Shown piece by piece: positions 55,940-64,000 of a stretch of DNA of 64,000 bases. A model generated the notes under the pieces. The model saw nothing but the letters and a program-made list of their open reading frames with translations, did no database searches and was not told where the DNA came from. Origin of the DNA: Catelliglobosispora koreensis DSM 44566. GTDB taxonomy: Bacteria; Actinomycetota; Actinomycetes; Mycobacteriales; Micromonosporaceae. The first letter of the stretch is position 1, and each line of letters begins with the position of its first letter. The stretch lies in NCBI RefSeq assembly GCF_000379685.1, contig NZ_KB903272.1:624-64623 (forward strand), written 5' to 3'. Both the position numbers and the translations under genes were made by a program.

Positions 55940-56872
55940 TCATGCAGGCCGCAATTCGTCCACAGCGGAGCGACGGCGGGCGTTATCGGTGATGCGCAAC
56001 TCGGCCCGGTGCGACTTCGCACGCTCCGCGGCCGCCTCGCCTGCGGCTCCAGCAGCCGCGTGCACGCGCTCTTCCAGCTCGGCCAGATCGTCAGCACTAC
56101 GGCCCGTCGCGCGGAGCAAGCCGGCCACCAGCAGAGCGGAGGTCACGGCGACATCCGCCGGGTGGTTGGGCTGCGACGCCTTGCGCTGTGGCTGCGCATG
56201 GCAAACGCGCGCGATCGTCTCCTCAGCCGGGTCTGGCGTCAAGTCGGGCAGCACTTCGGCCGGCAGCGGGAGCGCCGCACGGCGTACCCTCGCGAGGTCT
56301 TCAAGACGCGGAGGATGACCCACCAGATCCGTGGCCAAACGGCGTAGCAGGGGCGGGCAAACCGCCGCCAGCCCAAGGCCGACCGCGGGGCCGGCGTTGA
56401 CGAGCTGGCGGTGCAGGCGCTTGGTGTCGTTGTCCAAAGCGGCGGCGGCGACCTGGCGCAGCAGCTCGGCACTGGTTGGCGCACCGTCGGAACGCGCGTC
56501 GGTGGACTGTCCGGTTAGCTCGCTGATGCGCGTGCTCCACCAGTCTGAAAGCTGCGTGTCGACACCGCTGACCCGGTGCACCTGCGTGGGCACGACCGGC
56601 GCGGGACCGTCGGAATACATCGAGATCCCGAGAACGCAGCAGTAGTCATCGATCGCGTCTTGGGCCACCCGCAGCGCGGCAGCCGCATGGTCCAGATGAC
56701 TCGCCGCGACACCGAGCGACGGCGCGACCGTCGGCCCCGATGACTGATGCATCACCCACGCGAGCAAACTGCTGGCGGTGCGCAAACGTTCTGCGGCGCC
56801 GGCCACCTCGGCCACCGGGAGATCATCCCGGGTCACGCGAAGACGGTCGGCAAGGTCCTGAACAAGGCTCAC
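55940..56872 (-). CDS. Helical protein of the FtsK-linked locus, unknown
   Basis: 310 residues, Ala-rich and helical throughout, with no signal peptide or membrane helix. It begins MSLVQDLADRLRVTRDDLPV and ends with a coiled-coil stretch AAGEAAAERAKSHRAELRI. Stop is one base before the ATPase start and its start is 9 bp after the small helical protein's stop, so the genes form a tight operon. No family recognised; the location suggests a partner of the ATPase or of the WXG-sized protein. Confidence 0.7.
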   Translation of the reverse strand: MSLVQDLADRLRVTRDDLPVAEVAGAAERLRTASSLLAWVMHQSSGPTVAPSLGVAASHLDHAAAALRVAQDAIDDYCCVLGISMYSDGPAPVVPTQVHRVSGVDTQLSDWWSTRISELTGQSTDARSDGAPTSAELLRQVAAAALDNDTKRLHRQLVNAGPAVGLGLAAVCPPLLRRLATDLVGHPPRLEDLARVRRAALPLPAEVLPDLTPDPAEETIARVCHAQPQRKASQPNHPADVAVTSALLVAGLLRATGRSADDLAELEERVHAAAGAAGEAAAERAKSHRAELRITDNARRRSAVDELRPA

Positions 56873-56881
56873 GGCATGTCC

Positions 56882-57142
56882 TTAGAGCGTGGCCACGTAG
56901 GTTTCGGCCTGCTCAACGGCGCGCAATGTAGCGGTTAGACAGTCCTGAAGCTCCGATGCCGCCTGAGCGAGTGCCGCTTGCGCGGACTGCACTGACTCGT
57001 GTCCGGAGCCCTCAACGGCGGTTGCCAGGTTCAGCTGGGCTTCCCCAAGCTGATCGTTGGCTGACCTGACCGCGATCTGGCCCTCCTGCACGTGCAGCAG
57101 CGCGGCATCGATGGCTGCCTTGACCTCGGCGACGCTGGCCAA
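56882..57142 (-). CDS. 86-aa helical protein (DUF6244-like, WXG-sized)
   Basis: A small all-helical protein of WXG100 size: EVKAAIDAALLHVQEGQIAV, then LGEAQLNLATAVEG, then a second helix AAQAALAQAASELQDCLTAT. It has no WXG motif; the turn reads GSGHESVQ. Comparable proteins beside FtsK-type ATPases occur in Micromonosporaceae and relatives. It could be a secreted helical-hairpin substrate or chaperone of the system. Its ATG at 57142 is followed shortly by the 310-aa gene. Confidence 0.7.
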   Translation of the reverse strand: MASVAEVKAAIDAALLHVQEGQIAVRSANDQLGEAQLNLATAVEGSGHESVQSAQAALAQAASELQDCLTATLRAVEQAETYVATL

Positions 57143-57206
57143 GCCGGTCCTCCCTCGTGGGTTTGCGGGCGTTATGCCCCCCAGGGAGTATGCCGCTAAT
57201 GTCCGT

Positions 57207-57818
57207 TTAGCTGCTTCTCGCCACGCCGCTCGCTACCGTCGCCTTACGCGCCTTGCGCTTGCGCCGCCAGCGGAAGAAGAGGAACACCATCAGGATCAAG
57301 ACCACGATGATGAGCAATGGGATCAGGATCGCGATGAACGAGATGCCTGTGCTGGTGACGTCTTCAGCCGTGGAGACCACCGGAGCGGCCATGCCCACGG
57401 TCGCCACATTGAGCACAGGCCGCGCGGTCGCCTTGCCCGCATGCACCGTGAGTGAGATCAGCGCCCCGATGACCAACGGCACCCACATCTTCTGGGTGAA
57501 CAGATCGGCCGGGTTGGACACCGTGATGGTCTCCGACCCCGCGCCAGCGGCGAAAGCCATGCCGCCAGCCGTCGGGCGAACCACCGTCTGCACGATGTCG
57601 TTCACCGAATCGACCGCCGGGATCTTGTCGGCCACGAACTCGATGAGCAGCAACCCGGCCAGGATCGCGATGACCCAGCCGTTGCTCAGCCAAGCCCACG
57701 CTCCGGGCAGATCGATCCAGTTGGTGAACCGGGCGAGCAGCCCGACCACGAGCAACGGGATATAGGCATTGAGCCCGGCCGCTGTGGCCAGCCCGGTGCC
57801 CGTCAACGCTTCCAGCAC
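57207..57818 (-). CDS. DUF4126 family membrane protein
   Basis: 203 residues with about five helices. The family opening is ALTGTGLATAAGLNAYIPLL, and a second block is NDIVQTVVRPTAGGMAFAAG. The C-terminus ends in a helix (FIAILIPLLIIVVLILMVFL) and a basic tail (RWRRKRKARKA). Function unknown. It lies between the beta-helix/AAA+ gene (23 bp away) and the helical-protein gene (64 bp), all on the same strand, but its family is also found in other contexts. Confidence 0.85.
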   Translation of the reverse strand: MLEALTGTGLATAAGLNAYIPLLVVGLLARFTNWIDLPGAWAWLSNGWVIAILAGLLLIEFVADKIPAVDSVNDIVQTVVRPTAGGMAFAAGAGSETITVSNPADLFTQKMWVPLVIGALISLTVHAGKATARPVLNVATVGMAAPVVSTAEDVTSTGISFIAILIPLLIIVVLILMVFLFFRWRRKRKARKATVASGVARSS

Positions 57819-57841
57819 GTCACCAGCATGACACAGCAGGG

Positions 57842-59512
57842 CTACCCATCGATGGTGGCTAGCAGGTCTTCCCGGGTGAGCAGCTGAAGTTCGTCTCCCG
57901 AGGGCATGCGGCCGAGCTGGCGCAACCGCTGGGCCTGTGCCTTGCGCATGCCTTCGAAGAGTTTGCGGGCTTCACGGGCGTTTCCGAAGTTGGGGTCGGC
58001 CAGCTTGCCACTGAAATGCCGGGCGACGAGTTCCCCAATGACCGGATCCACCGTGTACTCATTGGTCTCGGCCATGGCCACGAAAATCTCAGCAAGCTCG
58101 GCTGGAGCGTAGTTCTCGAACTCGATCGTCTTGCTGAACCGCGATGCCAGACCGGGGTTGGCGTCTAGGAAATCGTGCATGTCGCCGGTGTAACCTGCGA
58201 CGATGACGGCGATTTCGTGCCGGTGGTCTTCCATCAGCTTCACGAGCGTGTCGATGGCTTCCTGGCCGAAGTCGCTGCCCGAGCCGAACGATCGCGAAAG
58301 CGTGTAAGCCTCGTCGATGAAAAGCACCCCGCCCATGGCGGATTCGAAAGCGAGCGAAGTCTTTTCTGCGGTGTGCCCTAGGTATTGCCCCACGAGGTCA
58401 CGGCGAGCCACCTCTTTGAACTCGCCCTTGGTCAAAAGTCCAAGGGCGGCAAGGATTTGCCCGAAGATGCGGGCAACCGTCGTCTTGCCGGTGCCCGGAG
58501 CGCCCGTGAACACCAGGTGATTGCTCGTCGGTGACACGGAAAGCCCACCGCTACGGCGCCATTCGTTGACCTGAATCTCGTCAATGAGCGCCCGGACCTC
58601 AGACTTGACGCCGGGGAGCCCAACCAGCCCATCGAGCTCTTCCAGCAGCCGCTCCACCCTGGCCTGGTCGGCCACGATCGGGCGATCGGAAGCACCGACC
58701 TGAGCCCGCCGGCGCTTGTCGGTGCTGATGATTTCCGCGCGCGAGCCCGGGGCGATGTAGATGCCGGGCTCGGCGGTCTGTTCGGTGCGGCAGTCGGCCA
58801 GTTGCCCGCCGCAGTCGGCCGCGACCGTGATTCCCGGGCCATGCGCTTCGCGCACGACACATCCGTGCAGCGAGGGCGAACTCTGCTGAGCGACCGCGAT
58901 GCCAACGTCGCCGATGCGGATGACCTCGCAGTTTTCCAGCGTCGGTTTGGAGTATTCGTATATGTAGACCCCGCGGTATCCGCAGCCGGTGATGGTGCAG
59001 TTGCGCAGCTGAGGATCTGCCGACCGGATCAGGATGCCATCGGTGAGGACGTCAGAGATCTGGCAGTCAGCCAAGGTGCCGTTGCAGTTGTCGAGGGACA
59101 GTCCGACCTGTGAGTGCGAGATCGTCACCCCGGTCAGCGAAAACTCCGCACGCCCTCCAATGTGGACAGCCGATGCCGAAGTGGCGCCAACGGTGCAGCC
59201 CTTCATCGTCAGCTCACCGCCAACGACGAGCACGGCCGGGCTGTCCGTGCTCTTCAGCGTCAGATCCCGTAGCTCCACAGTGGAATCACGCGACTCCACG
59301 AGCGGCTCGGCCAGCCGGTAAGCCGTGATGGTGACCGTGTCGCGCCCATTGGCAGCCGTGAGCACCAGCCTTTTCCGGGTGATAGCCAGGTTTTCCTGAT
59401 AGTCGCCAGGAGCGATCGCGATGGTCGCGCCATCGGCAGCGGCCCGCACGGCGTCGGCGATCGTAGGAAAAGCGCCAGGGAGAGTGAGTGAGACCTGAAT
59501 CAGACTCTGCAC
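57842..59512 (-). CDS. Right-handed beta-helix / CbxX-type AAA+ ATPase fusion
   Basis: About 556 residues. The N-terminal 280 residues form pectate-lyase-like beta-helix repeats (for example [20 protein letters not shown] and [20 protein letters not shown]). Then comes an AAA+ ATPase of the CbxX/CfqX class with Walker [17 protein letters not shown] and Walker [16 protein letters not shown]. EccA of type VII secretion has the same AAA+ class fused to a different (TPR) N-terminus. GTG 59512 follows AAGGA by about 8 bases and is preferred to ATG 59548, which overlaps the upstream gene. Confidence 0.85.
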   Translation of the reverse strand: MQSLIQVSLTLPGAFPTIADAVRAAADGATIAIAPGDYQENLAITRKRLVLTAANGRDTVTITAYRLAEPLVESRDSTVELRDLTLKSTDSPAVLVVGGELTMKGCTVGATSASAVHIGGRAEFSLTGVTISHSQVGLSLDNCNGTLADCQISDVLTDGILIRSADPQLRNCTITGCGYRGVYIYEYSKPTLENCEVIRIGDVGIAVAQQSSPSLHGCVVREAHGPGITVAADCGGQLADCRTEQTAEPGIYIAPGSRAEIISTDKRRRAQVGASDRPIVADQARVERLLEELDGLVGLPGVKSEVRALIDEIQVNEWRRSGGLSVSPTSNHLVFTGAPGTGKTTVARIFGQILAALGLLTKGEFKEVARRDLVGQYLGHTAEKTSLAFESAMGGVLFIDEAYTLSRSFGSGSDFGQEAIDTLVKLMEDHRHEIAVIVAGYTGDMHDFLDANPGLASRFSKTIEFENYAPAELAEIFVAMAETNEYTVDPVIGELVARHFSGKLADPNFGNAREARKLFEGMRKAQAQRLRQLGRMPSGDELQLLTREDLLATIDG

Positions 59513-59516
59513 AGCG

Positions 59517-60083
59517 TCATCCTTCCACGCGCCACAAGAGCAAGACATTTTGTGTGTACTCGGTGAGCTCGCCCATGTTCCAGAAGATCTCCACCTGTGG
59601 AAAGTCCTCGCCGAGTGCCACCAGATAGCGCTGTGCGCCGACAGCGATGTCCCAGACCGCGGTCTCGGGGGTTGCCTGCGCTAGGTAGACCCGTCGGTCA
59701 CCGTTTCGCCAAGCGCGCCAGACATTGGTGACTCCCGGCTGCCGAGACAGATAGTCAACCGCGGCACCGTCAATGAGGCTCGACTCGGGACCAGCGCTGG
59801 TGAACGTGGCGCGTGGCGCAGCGGCCTCAGTCACCTGTCCAATGGGGACATCACCCGGCCCAAATCCCAGCTCCTGCAGCACTTCCCGCATGAGCGAGGT
59901 CTCCGCGGCGGACAATCCGTAGCCGAGCTCCTCCTGCCACGCCACGATCGCGTCAACGGTCTTGGCTAGATCTCCCTCGCCAAGCCAGCCGCGTGCATAG
60001 GTGAGATTTTCGGCAGGCAGCCATCCCGCCAGCCTCAGCAGCAATCGGTGCAGCCCAGCGGACAGCACATCCAGATCAGTCAT
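59517..60083 (-). CDS. Small protein after the ART-domain gene, possible immunity or chaperone protein
   Basis: 188 residues from ATG 60083, which has GGGAGG 5 bases upstream. It overlaps the stop of the giant gene by 8 bp, a coupling often seen between polymorphic toxins and their immunity proteins. The N-terminal half is helical ([20 protein letters not shown]); the second half is beta-rich ([20 protein letters not shown]). No family recognised. Immunity is inferred from position only. Confidence 0.6.
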   Translation of the reverse strand: MTDLDVLSAGLHRLLLRLAGWLPAENLTYARGWLGEGDLAKTVDAIVAWQEELGYGLSAAETSLMREVLQELGFGPGDVPIGQVTEAAAPRATFTSAGPESSLIDGAAVDYLSRQPGVTNVWRAWRNGDRRVYLAQATPETAVWDIAVGAQRYLVALGEDFPQVEIFWNMGELTEYTQNVLLLWRVEG

Positions 60084-63000
60084 GCTGTCCTCCCTCCGGC
60101 GGTGGTTCCACATAGATCACAACGTCAAAGTCGATATCGGTCAACTGCTGTACCTGTTCCCGGATGGTCTGCTCCAGCTCAGGATCACGGACCCGTCGCG
60201 TTTGCGATCCCGTCGGGATGATCGCCTCGGCCTGATTCGGGAACGAACTGAACACTGACATGTTGTGCGCCTGATTGCCCGTCAGCTGATACACCACGAT
60301 AGTCGGGCGGCGGTCGGCTGTATTGGACGTCATGAACCGCACCGCGACGTCGAGTTCGGTGCTCACACTGAGGAAGTCATGTGACGTGCTTCCAGGTAGG
60401 AAGCTGAAACCGTAGGCGGGAGACCAGATGCGCGACACCCGGTCACCGCGGAAGGCCAGCACCGGGTTGTCCGGGCTGCCAACGGCCGGCAGTTGATGCA
60501 GGGCGTCTTGAAGCATGTCGGCGTGCCAGCGCATTTCTGCGTACACCTCGGGGGTCACATCGCTGATCTGCCGCTGAATGTCCTGCCAGGCGTCCTCACG
60601 GTCCATGGCCGCCCGCCGCGCAGCTTGCTCGGCCTGCCGTGCCTCGTCTGCCCGCCCAGCTGCCCGGAACTCGGCCGCCGCCCGCGTGGACCGCTCCATC
60701 TGGCCCCCAGCCGCGAACCACCGCTGCGTGACCGGCTGCATCGGTGGGATCGTTCCCCGCGCGCCGTCGCCCGTGAACAGGAGGGATCTGAGCCGCATCG
60801 GCAACGGGCTGGCGTTTCCAGTCGCCTCCAATGCCGTGAGCTGATTCCAGACCAGGCTCTCCATCCTGCGGCGAAGCAGATTCTGCACGGCCGTCGCCGA
60901 ATGCCCTGTCGGAAGCTGATGCCACATCGTGGCGTTGTTGATGAGCACATGACTGTGTCTGGAATAGACGGTCAGCGCCATGATTTGCGCCTCGGACAGC
61001 CTGTTGCCAAACGCACGCACCGCATCCGGATCGCTAGGGTCGATGCCGCTATTCTCTAGCCACCGCCGCAGATCCCGGCTCGTGACTTCGCCGGATCGCA
61101 GCTGCGGCAGCAGTCTGTCCGCTAGGGTCTGGACATTCTGTTCCGTTTCCGTGAACCCACTCGGGTCCCGTGCCCGGTCGGCGTAGGCCGCTTCATGCGG
61201 GAACATCCCGCCCGGAAACTGCGTGCGGATCGCCTCAAGGTCAATCCCCGTCATCGTGCGATACATGTCAACGGGATTGAGCCGCCGGAAGTCCGGCCCG
61301 ATCCTGTCGAGCCCAGCGATCTGCGCCCCGCGCAGAATCTCCACCAGCGAATGGTCCGGGCCGGGCAGCATCCAGCCCATGAGCGCGTTGAGGAAGTCTT
61401 GCTGCATATCCGGATCGAGGCCCAGGAACCGTGCTGCCATCAGCATCCGTGCCGCCGTCATGGACACGCCGTCCACGGTGGGAAAGCCAGCCTGGTTTTG
61501 CAGCTGTGTCCACAGATTGTTGGTGTCGTGGATGACGGCACCTTCGTACCAGGACAGTGGGGTATCGGGGTCTAGCGGGCCGCCGTTGAGCAACTCCTGG
61601 AACGCCATAGACAACGGCCCGAGCGGTGCCCCGAGTTCCGCGTAGTCCCTTGGCGTGCGCCGCCGTCCCTCAAGCGGGTCCTGCTGACTGTCGCCGCGCC
61701 GGTCTGGCTGCCCTTGACGTTTGTTCTCGTTTGCCGCGTCACGGTTTTCGAGATTCTGCCGGTTGCGCTGACTGGCCATCGACTCGGCGGCGTTGTCGAT
61801 CCTGTGGTCCGAGGTGAACTGAACGTTGCCGGTGCGGAACGGGTCGCGTCCAAACTGGTCCGCGACAAGCGAAAGCAGCCGCCTAAGCGGCGAATCAAGC
61901 TGACGTTGCATCCGTTGCAGCAATGCGACATCGAGCCCGAGTTCGGCTGCCAGCCTCCAGCGCCTGTTATCAATGATGTCCAGGAGGGCGGCTTTGAGGG
62001 TGTCGGCTGAGGTGCTGAAATATGAGGCGTTGTAGAGTGCGGTCATCAGTTCGCGCAGGTCGCCTTGTTCGAGAAGTTGCTCAAACGTAACGTTGGGGCC
62101 GACTTGCCCGGCACTCCTGTGCGACATCGGGTGATCGTTGAAGAACGCCCGCTCGACTCTACGCTCAAAGTCCACATCGGACTCGGCTGGTTCCCTGGGC
62201 GTGATAGCCATAAGCACTTCACGCATCCGCACCAGCGCTTGCACCGTCGCCGCTCTCGCGCGCGGACTGTTGAAGTGATACGCCCCCACGCGCCGCTCAA
62301 ACTCCATGGCGCGGTCCGCCCAGTCCGGGTCGCCGAAGAAGCTCGTGTAATCAAACGGAACCGGCCCCGTGTTCGCCTGGCTCCGTCCCCGCATCACCGA
62401 CAGCGCATCCTCCCGCCCGCCGCTGTCTTCTTCCCCTTCCTCTTCCCGCTCCCGTCCGTGCTCGCTTTCCTGCTCTTGCTCCCTCGCCTGTTCCTCTTCG
62501 CTGGTCTGCTGTTGCTCCCGCTCGCTCTCCTCGTCCTGCTCGCTTTCCTCGCTCTTCTCCTGCTCTTGCCCTTGTTCCCGCTCGCCCGTCTGCTGTTGCT
62601 CGCTTCGCCCTTGCTCTTCCTTGCTTCCTTCGCCTTGCTCTCGCTCGCTGCCTTGCTCCCGCTCGTTAGCCGGGTTCTCCTCGGTGGCCTGCTGTTGCGT
62701 TTCTTGGCTTTGCTGCTGACCTTGCTCTTGCTCGTGGCTCTGTTCTTGTTGCGTTTCTTGCTGCTTGGCCTCGTCCTGTTCGCTGTCTTGCTCTTGCTGT
62801 GTGTCTTGCCCGGTAGCTTGTTTTTGCCGACCGCTCTGTTTCTCGTCGTCGGTCAGGCTGTCTTGCGTGTCTTGGCTTTGGCCTTGTGAATCCTGTTCGG
62901 ACCGCTGAGTGTCGGTTTCCTGGTCTTGCTGGGTCTCGGATTCTTGTTCGGTGCTCTGGTCTTGCCTGCCGTTCTCGTTCTGCTCCGCGTCTTGGGTCTG

Positions 63001-64000
63001 TTCGCTGGTGGTGCGGTTGTCTTCACGCGTCTGGTCCGGCGCATCGCGGTCGCTCTGTTGCTTGTTGCTTTGCCTTCGGGTGCCTTGCGCGTTGGGCTCT
63101 TGCTCGTCGTTGGAATTCGATTGGTCGTTGTTCCGGTTTTCATCGCCCGGTTGCGAGTCGTCGCTTTCGCTGTCGTCTGGGCCGGGCGGGCTTGGTGGCG
63201 GCGGTGGCGGCGGCGGGACCGCTGGAGGTGCTGCCTGTTCTTCGCTCTCTAGCTCGGGTGAAGGTGCCGCCGGTCCGCCGGAGGGAGAAGGTCGCGCTGG
63301 GTCACCGGCGTCAGGGTCGTCGTCTGACTCGTTACCGGTGACGTCTTGACCGCCTGGCAGGGTGATGCCTTGGCGCTGGAATCGGTCCTCTGGAAGAGAC
63401 TGCTCGGTGATGGTGGCGCGGCCCGTGACGCCGACTCTGACGACGAAGGAACGAACCTCACCGCCGTTCGCACCGGTGACAGTGTCTTGAAGGAGCTGAC
63501 GCAACTCGGGATTTTGCTCCAGCAACGGGCCGAGGACGTTGTCGATCTGCAGCAGATGCCTGATGTATTCCGGGCTTCCTTGTCGCGCCTCGATTTGCGG
63601 GCCGCCGTCGGGGTCATCGACTTGCCGTGTTTCGAGTCTCGGATTGCGGCCGCCTTTTTCCTCGACCACGAGCAGTTGCGGCGGTTGTCCTGGCGTGAGC
63701 ATCACCGCCGTACGGTCAAGGTTGTTCCGGGTGCCGCCGCCCGAACCGTCGCCAGTGAGGACCAGTATCACGGGCGGATCGCCCGGCTGAGGTGCGAGCA
63801 GGCGCAGCGCGGCGTCGGGACTCATGTCCGGCCCAAGAGTGAAGATCATTGCGTTCGGAAAGACCTGGCTCAGCCCCGGCAAGGTGCCTTGCCCACCGAC
63901 CTGCTCGCTTGCTCGGCCGAGCGGTCCGTGATTGTCGCGGTATTGCCTGCCTTGCTCCCAAAGATGTTGCAGCTCCGCAGCGCTGAGCTCGTGATCTCCT
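60076..64000 (-). CDS. Giant Q/E-rich protein with C-terminal ADP-ribosyltransferase-like domain (5' partial)
   Basis: The frame is open to the right edge, so the N-terminus is missing; more than 1300 residues are present. After a globular stretch comes a Pro run (about 63215), then about 270 residues of Gln, Glu, Ser, Asp and Arg repeats (about 62400-63200; e.g. QEQSHEQEQGQQQSQETQQQ), then about 450 helical residues, and an ART-like C-terminus: FRGDR (Arg at 60448-60450), HDFLSVSTELDVAVRFM (STx-like) and NQAEAIIPTGS, whose QxE holds the presumed catalytic Glu at 60226-60228. This R-S-E layout is that of C3- and toxin-type ADP-ribosyltransferases. Likely an exported effector; activity is not shown. 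Confidence 0.8.
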   Translation of the reverse strand, partial: GDHELSAAELQHLWEQGRQYRDNHGPLGRASEQVGGQGTLPGLSQVFPNAMIFTLGPDMSPDAALRLLAPQPGDPPVILVLTGDGSGGGTRNNLDRTAVMLTPGQPPQLLVVEEKGGRNPRLETRQVDDPDGGPQIEARQGSPEYIRHLLQIDNVLGPLLEQNPELRQLLQDTVTGANGGEVRSFVVRVGVTGRATITEQSLPEDRFQRQGITLPGGQDVTGNESDDDPDAGDPARPSPSGGPAAPSPELESEEQAAPPAVPPPPPPPPSPPGPDDSESDDSQPGDENRNNDQSNSNDEQEPNAQGTRRQSNKQQSDRDAPDQTREDNRTTSEQTQDAEQNENGRQDQSTEQESETQQDQETDTQRSEQDSQGQSQDTQDSLTDDEKQSGRQKQATGQDTQQEQDSEQDEAKQQETQQEQSHEQEQGQQQSQETQQQATEENPANEREQGSEREQGEGSKEEQGRSEQQQTGEREQGQEQEKSEESEQDEESEREQQQTSEEEQAREQEQESEHGREREEEGEEDSGGREDALSVMRGRSQANTGPVPFDYTSFFGDPDWADRAMEFERRVGAYHFNSPRARAATVQALVRMREVLMAITPREPAESDVDFERRVERAFFNDHPMSHRSAGQVGPNVTFEQLLEQGDLRELMTALYNASYFSTSADTLKAALLDIIDNRRWRLAAELGLDVALLQRMQRQLDSPLRRLLSLVADQFGRDPFRTGNVQFTSDHRIDNAAESMASQRNRQNLENRDAANENKRQGQPDRRGDSQQDPLEGRRRTPRDYAELGAPLGPLSMAFQELLNGGPLDPDTPLSWYEGAVIHDTNNLWTQLQNQAGFPTVDGVSMTAARMLMAARFLGLDPDMQQDFLNALMGWMLPGPDHSLVEILRGAQIAGLDRIGPDFRRLNPVDMYRTMTGIDLEAIRTQFPGGMFPHEAAYADRARDPSGFTETEQNVQTLADRLLPQLRSGEVTSRDLRRWLENSGIDPSDPDAVRAFGNRLSEAQIMALTVYSRHSHVLINNATMWHQLPTGHSATAVQNLLRRRMESLVWNQLTALEATGNASPLPMRLRSLLFTGDGARGTIPPMQPVTQRWFAAGGQMERSTRAAAEFRAAGRADEARQAEQAARRAAMDREDAWQDIQRQISDVTPEVYAEMRWHADMLQDALHQLPAVGSPDNPVLAFRGDRVSRIWSPAYGFSFLPGSTSHDFLSVSTELDVAVRFMTSNTADRRPTIVVYQLTGNQAHNMSVFSSFPNQAEAIIPTGSQTRRVRDPELEQTIREQVQQLTDIDFDVVIYVEPPPEGGQHD

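Noticed and set aside
62065-62889. Leu-rich plus-strand frame that looks like a membrane protein
   Set aside because: It is the complement of the Gln/Glu codon repeats of the giant protein, which read as CTC/TTG/CTT leucine codons on the other strand.

Overview
The window is GC-rich chromosomal DNA of an actinobacterium. The main evidence is the conserved order argS-lysA-hom-thrC-thrB-rho-rpmE-prfA-prmC-(threonylcarbamoyl-AMP synthase)-ATP synthase-murA, a Rho with a long Arg/Asp/Asn-rich insertion, an ethylmalonyl-CoA mutase, a MurA with Asp in place of the catalytic Cys, and many GTG/TTG starts. The secretion-type genes at the right end look like those of Micromonosporales or Glycomycetales, but I cannot name the genus.

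Region 1 (1 to about 8440) is the right part of an integrative element. It holds two tandem paralogues of unknown function, a primase-polymerase, a DUF3631 helicase-like ATPase whose 3' end carries 9-bp iteron-like repeats, an excisionase-type HTH protein, a tyrosine integrase and a few small cargo genes. A tRNA-Arg(CCG) gene faces the element with its 3' end and is the likely integration target. The left end of the element lies outside the window.

Region 2 (8440-32300) is the housekeeping amino-acid and translation cluster, broken up by inserted modules. Between thrC and thrB are a membrane glycosyltransferase-like protein, an MFS exporter, a 37-residue membrane peptide, an SPFH/ribbon-helix-helix pair and a small membrane protein. 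Between rho and rpmE is a two-gene RNA repair cassette: a T4-type polynucleotide kinase-phosphatase and an Rnl1-type RNA ligase. Between prfA and prmC is a three-gene ABC-2 exporter.

Region 3 (32300-41230) is the F1Fo ATP synthase operon (atpI, atpZ, atpBEFHAGDC). An inverted secreted-protein gene lies inside its leader part, the epsilon subunit is short, and a tiny secreted two-cysteine peptide is encoded just upstream.

Region 4 (41230-52700) carries two more ABC-2 exporters, a cobalamin adenosyltransferase, murA, a DUF2007-like protein, 3-hydroxybutyryl-CoA dehydrogenase, ethylmalonyl-CoA mutase and an AraC/VOC pair. The adenosyltransferase, dehydrogenase and mutase fit together as part of the B12-dependent ethylmalonyl-CoA route.

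Region 5 (52700-64000, all minus strand) resembles a type-VII-like secretion or polymorphic-toxin locus. It has a very large Q/E-rich protein with a C-terminal ADP-ribosyltransferase-like fold (5' end beyond the window), a small possible partner, a beta-helix/AAA+ fusion, a WXG-sized helical protein, an FtsK/SpoIIIE-type ATPase and coiled-coil membrane proteins.

An 82-bp palindromic repeat occurs three times (18572, 27284, 41697). Each copy sits in one of the three long gaps between convergent genes, at a switch from pyrimidine-rich to purine-rich sequence, and two copies have a second shared repeat on their left.
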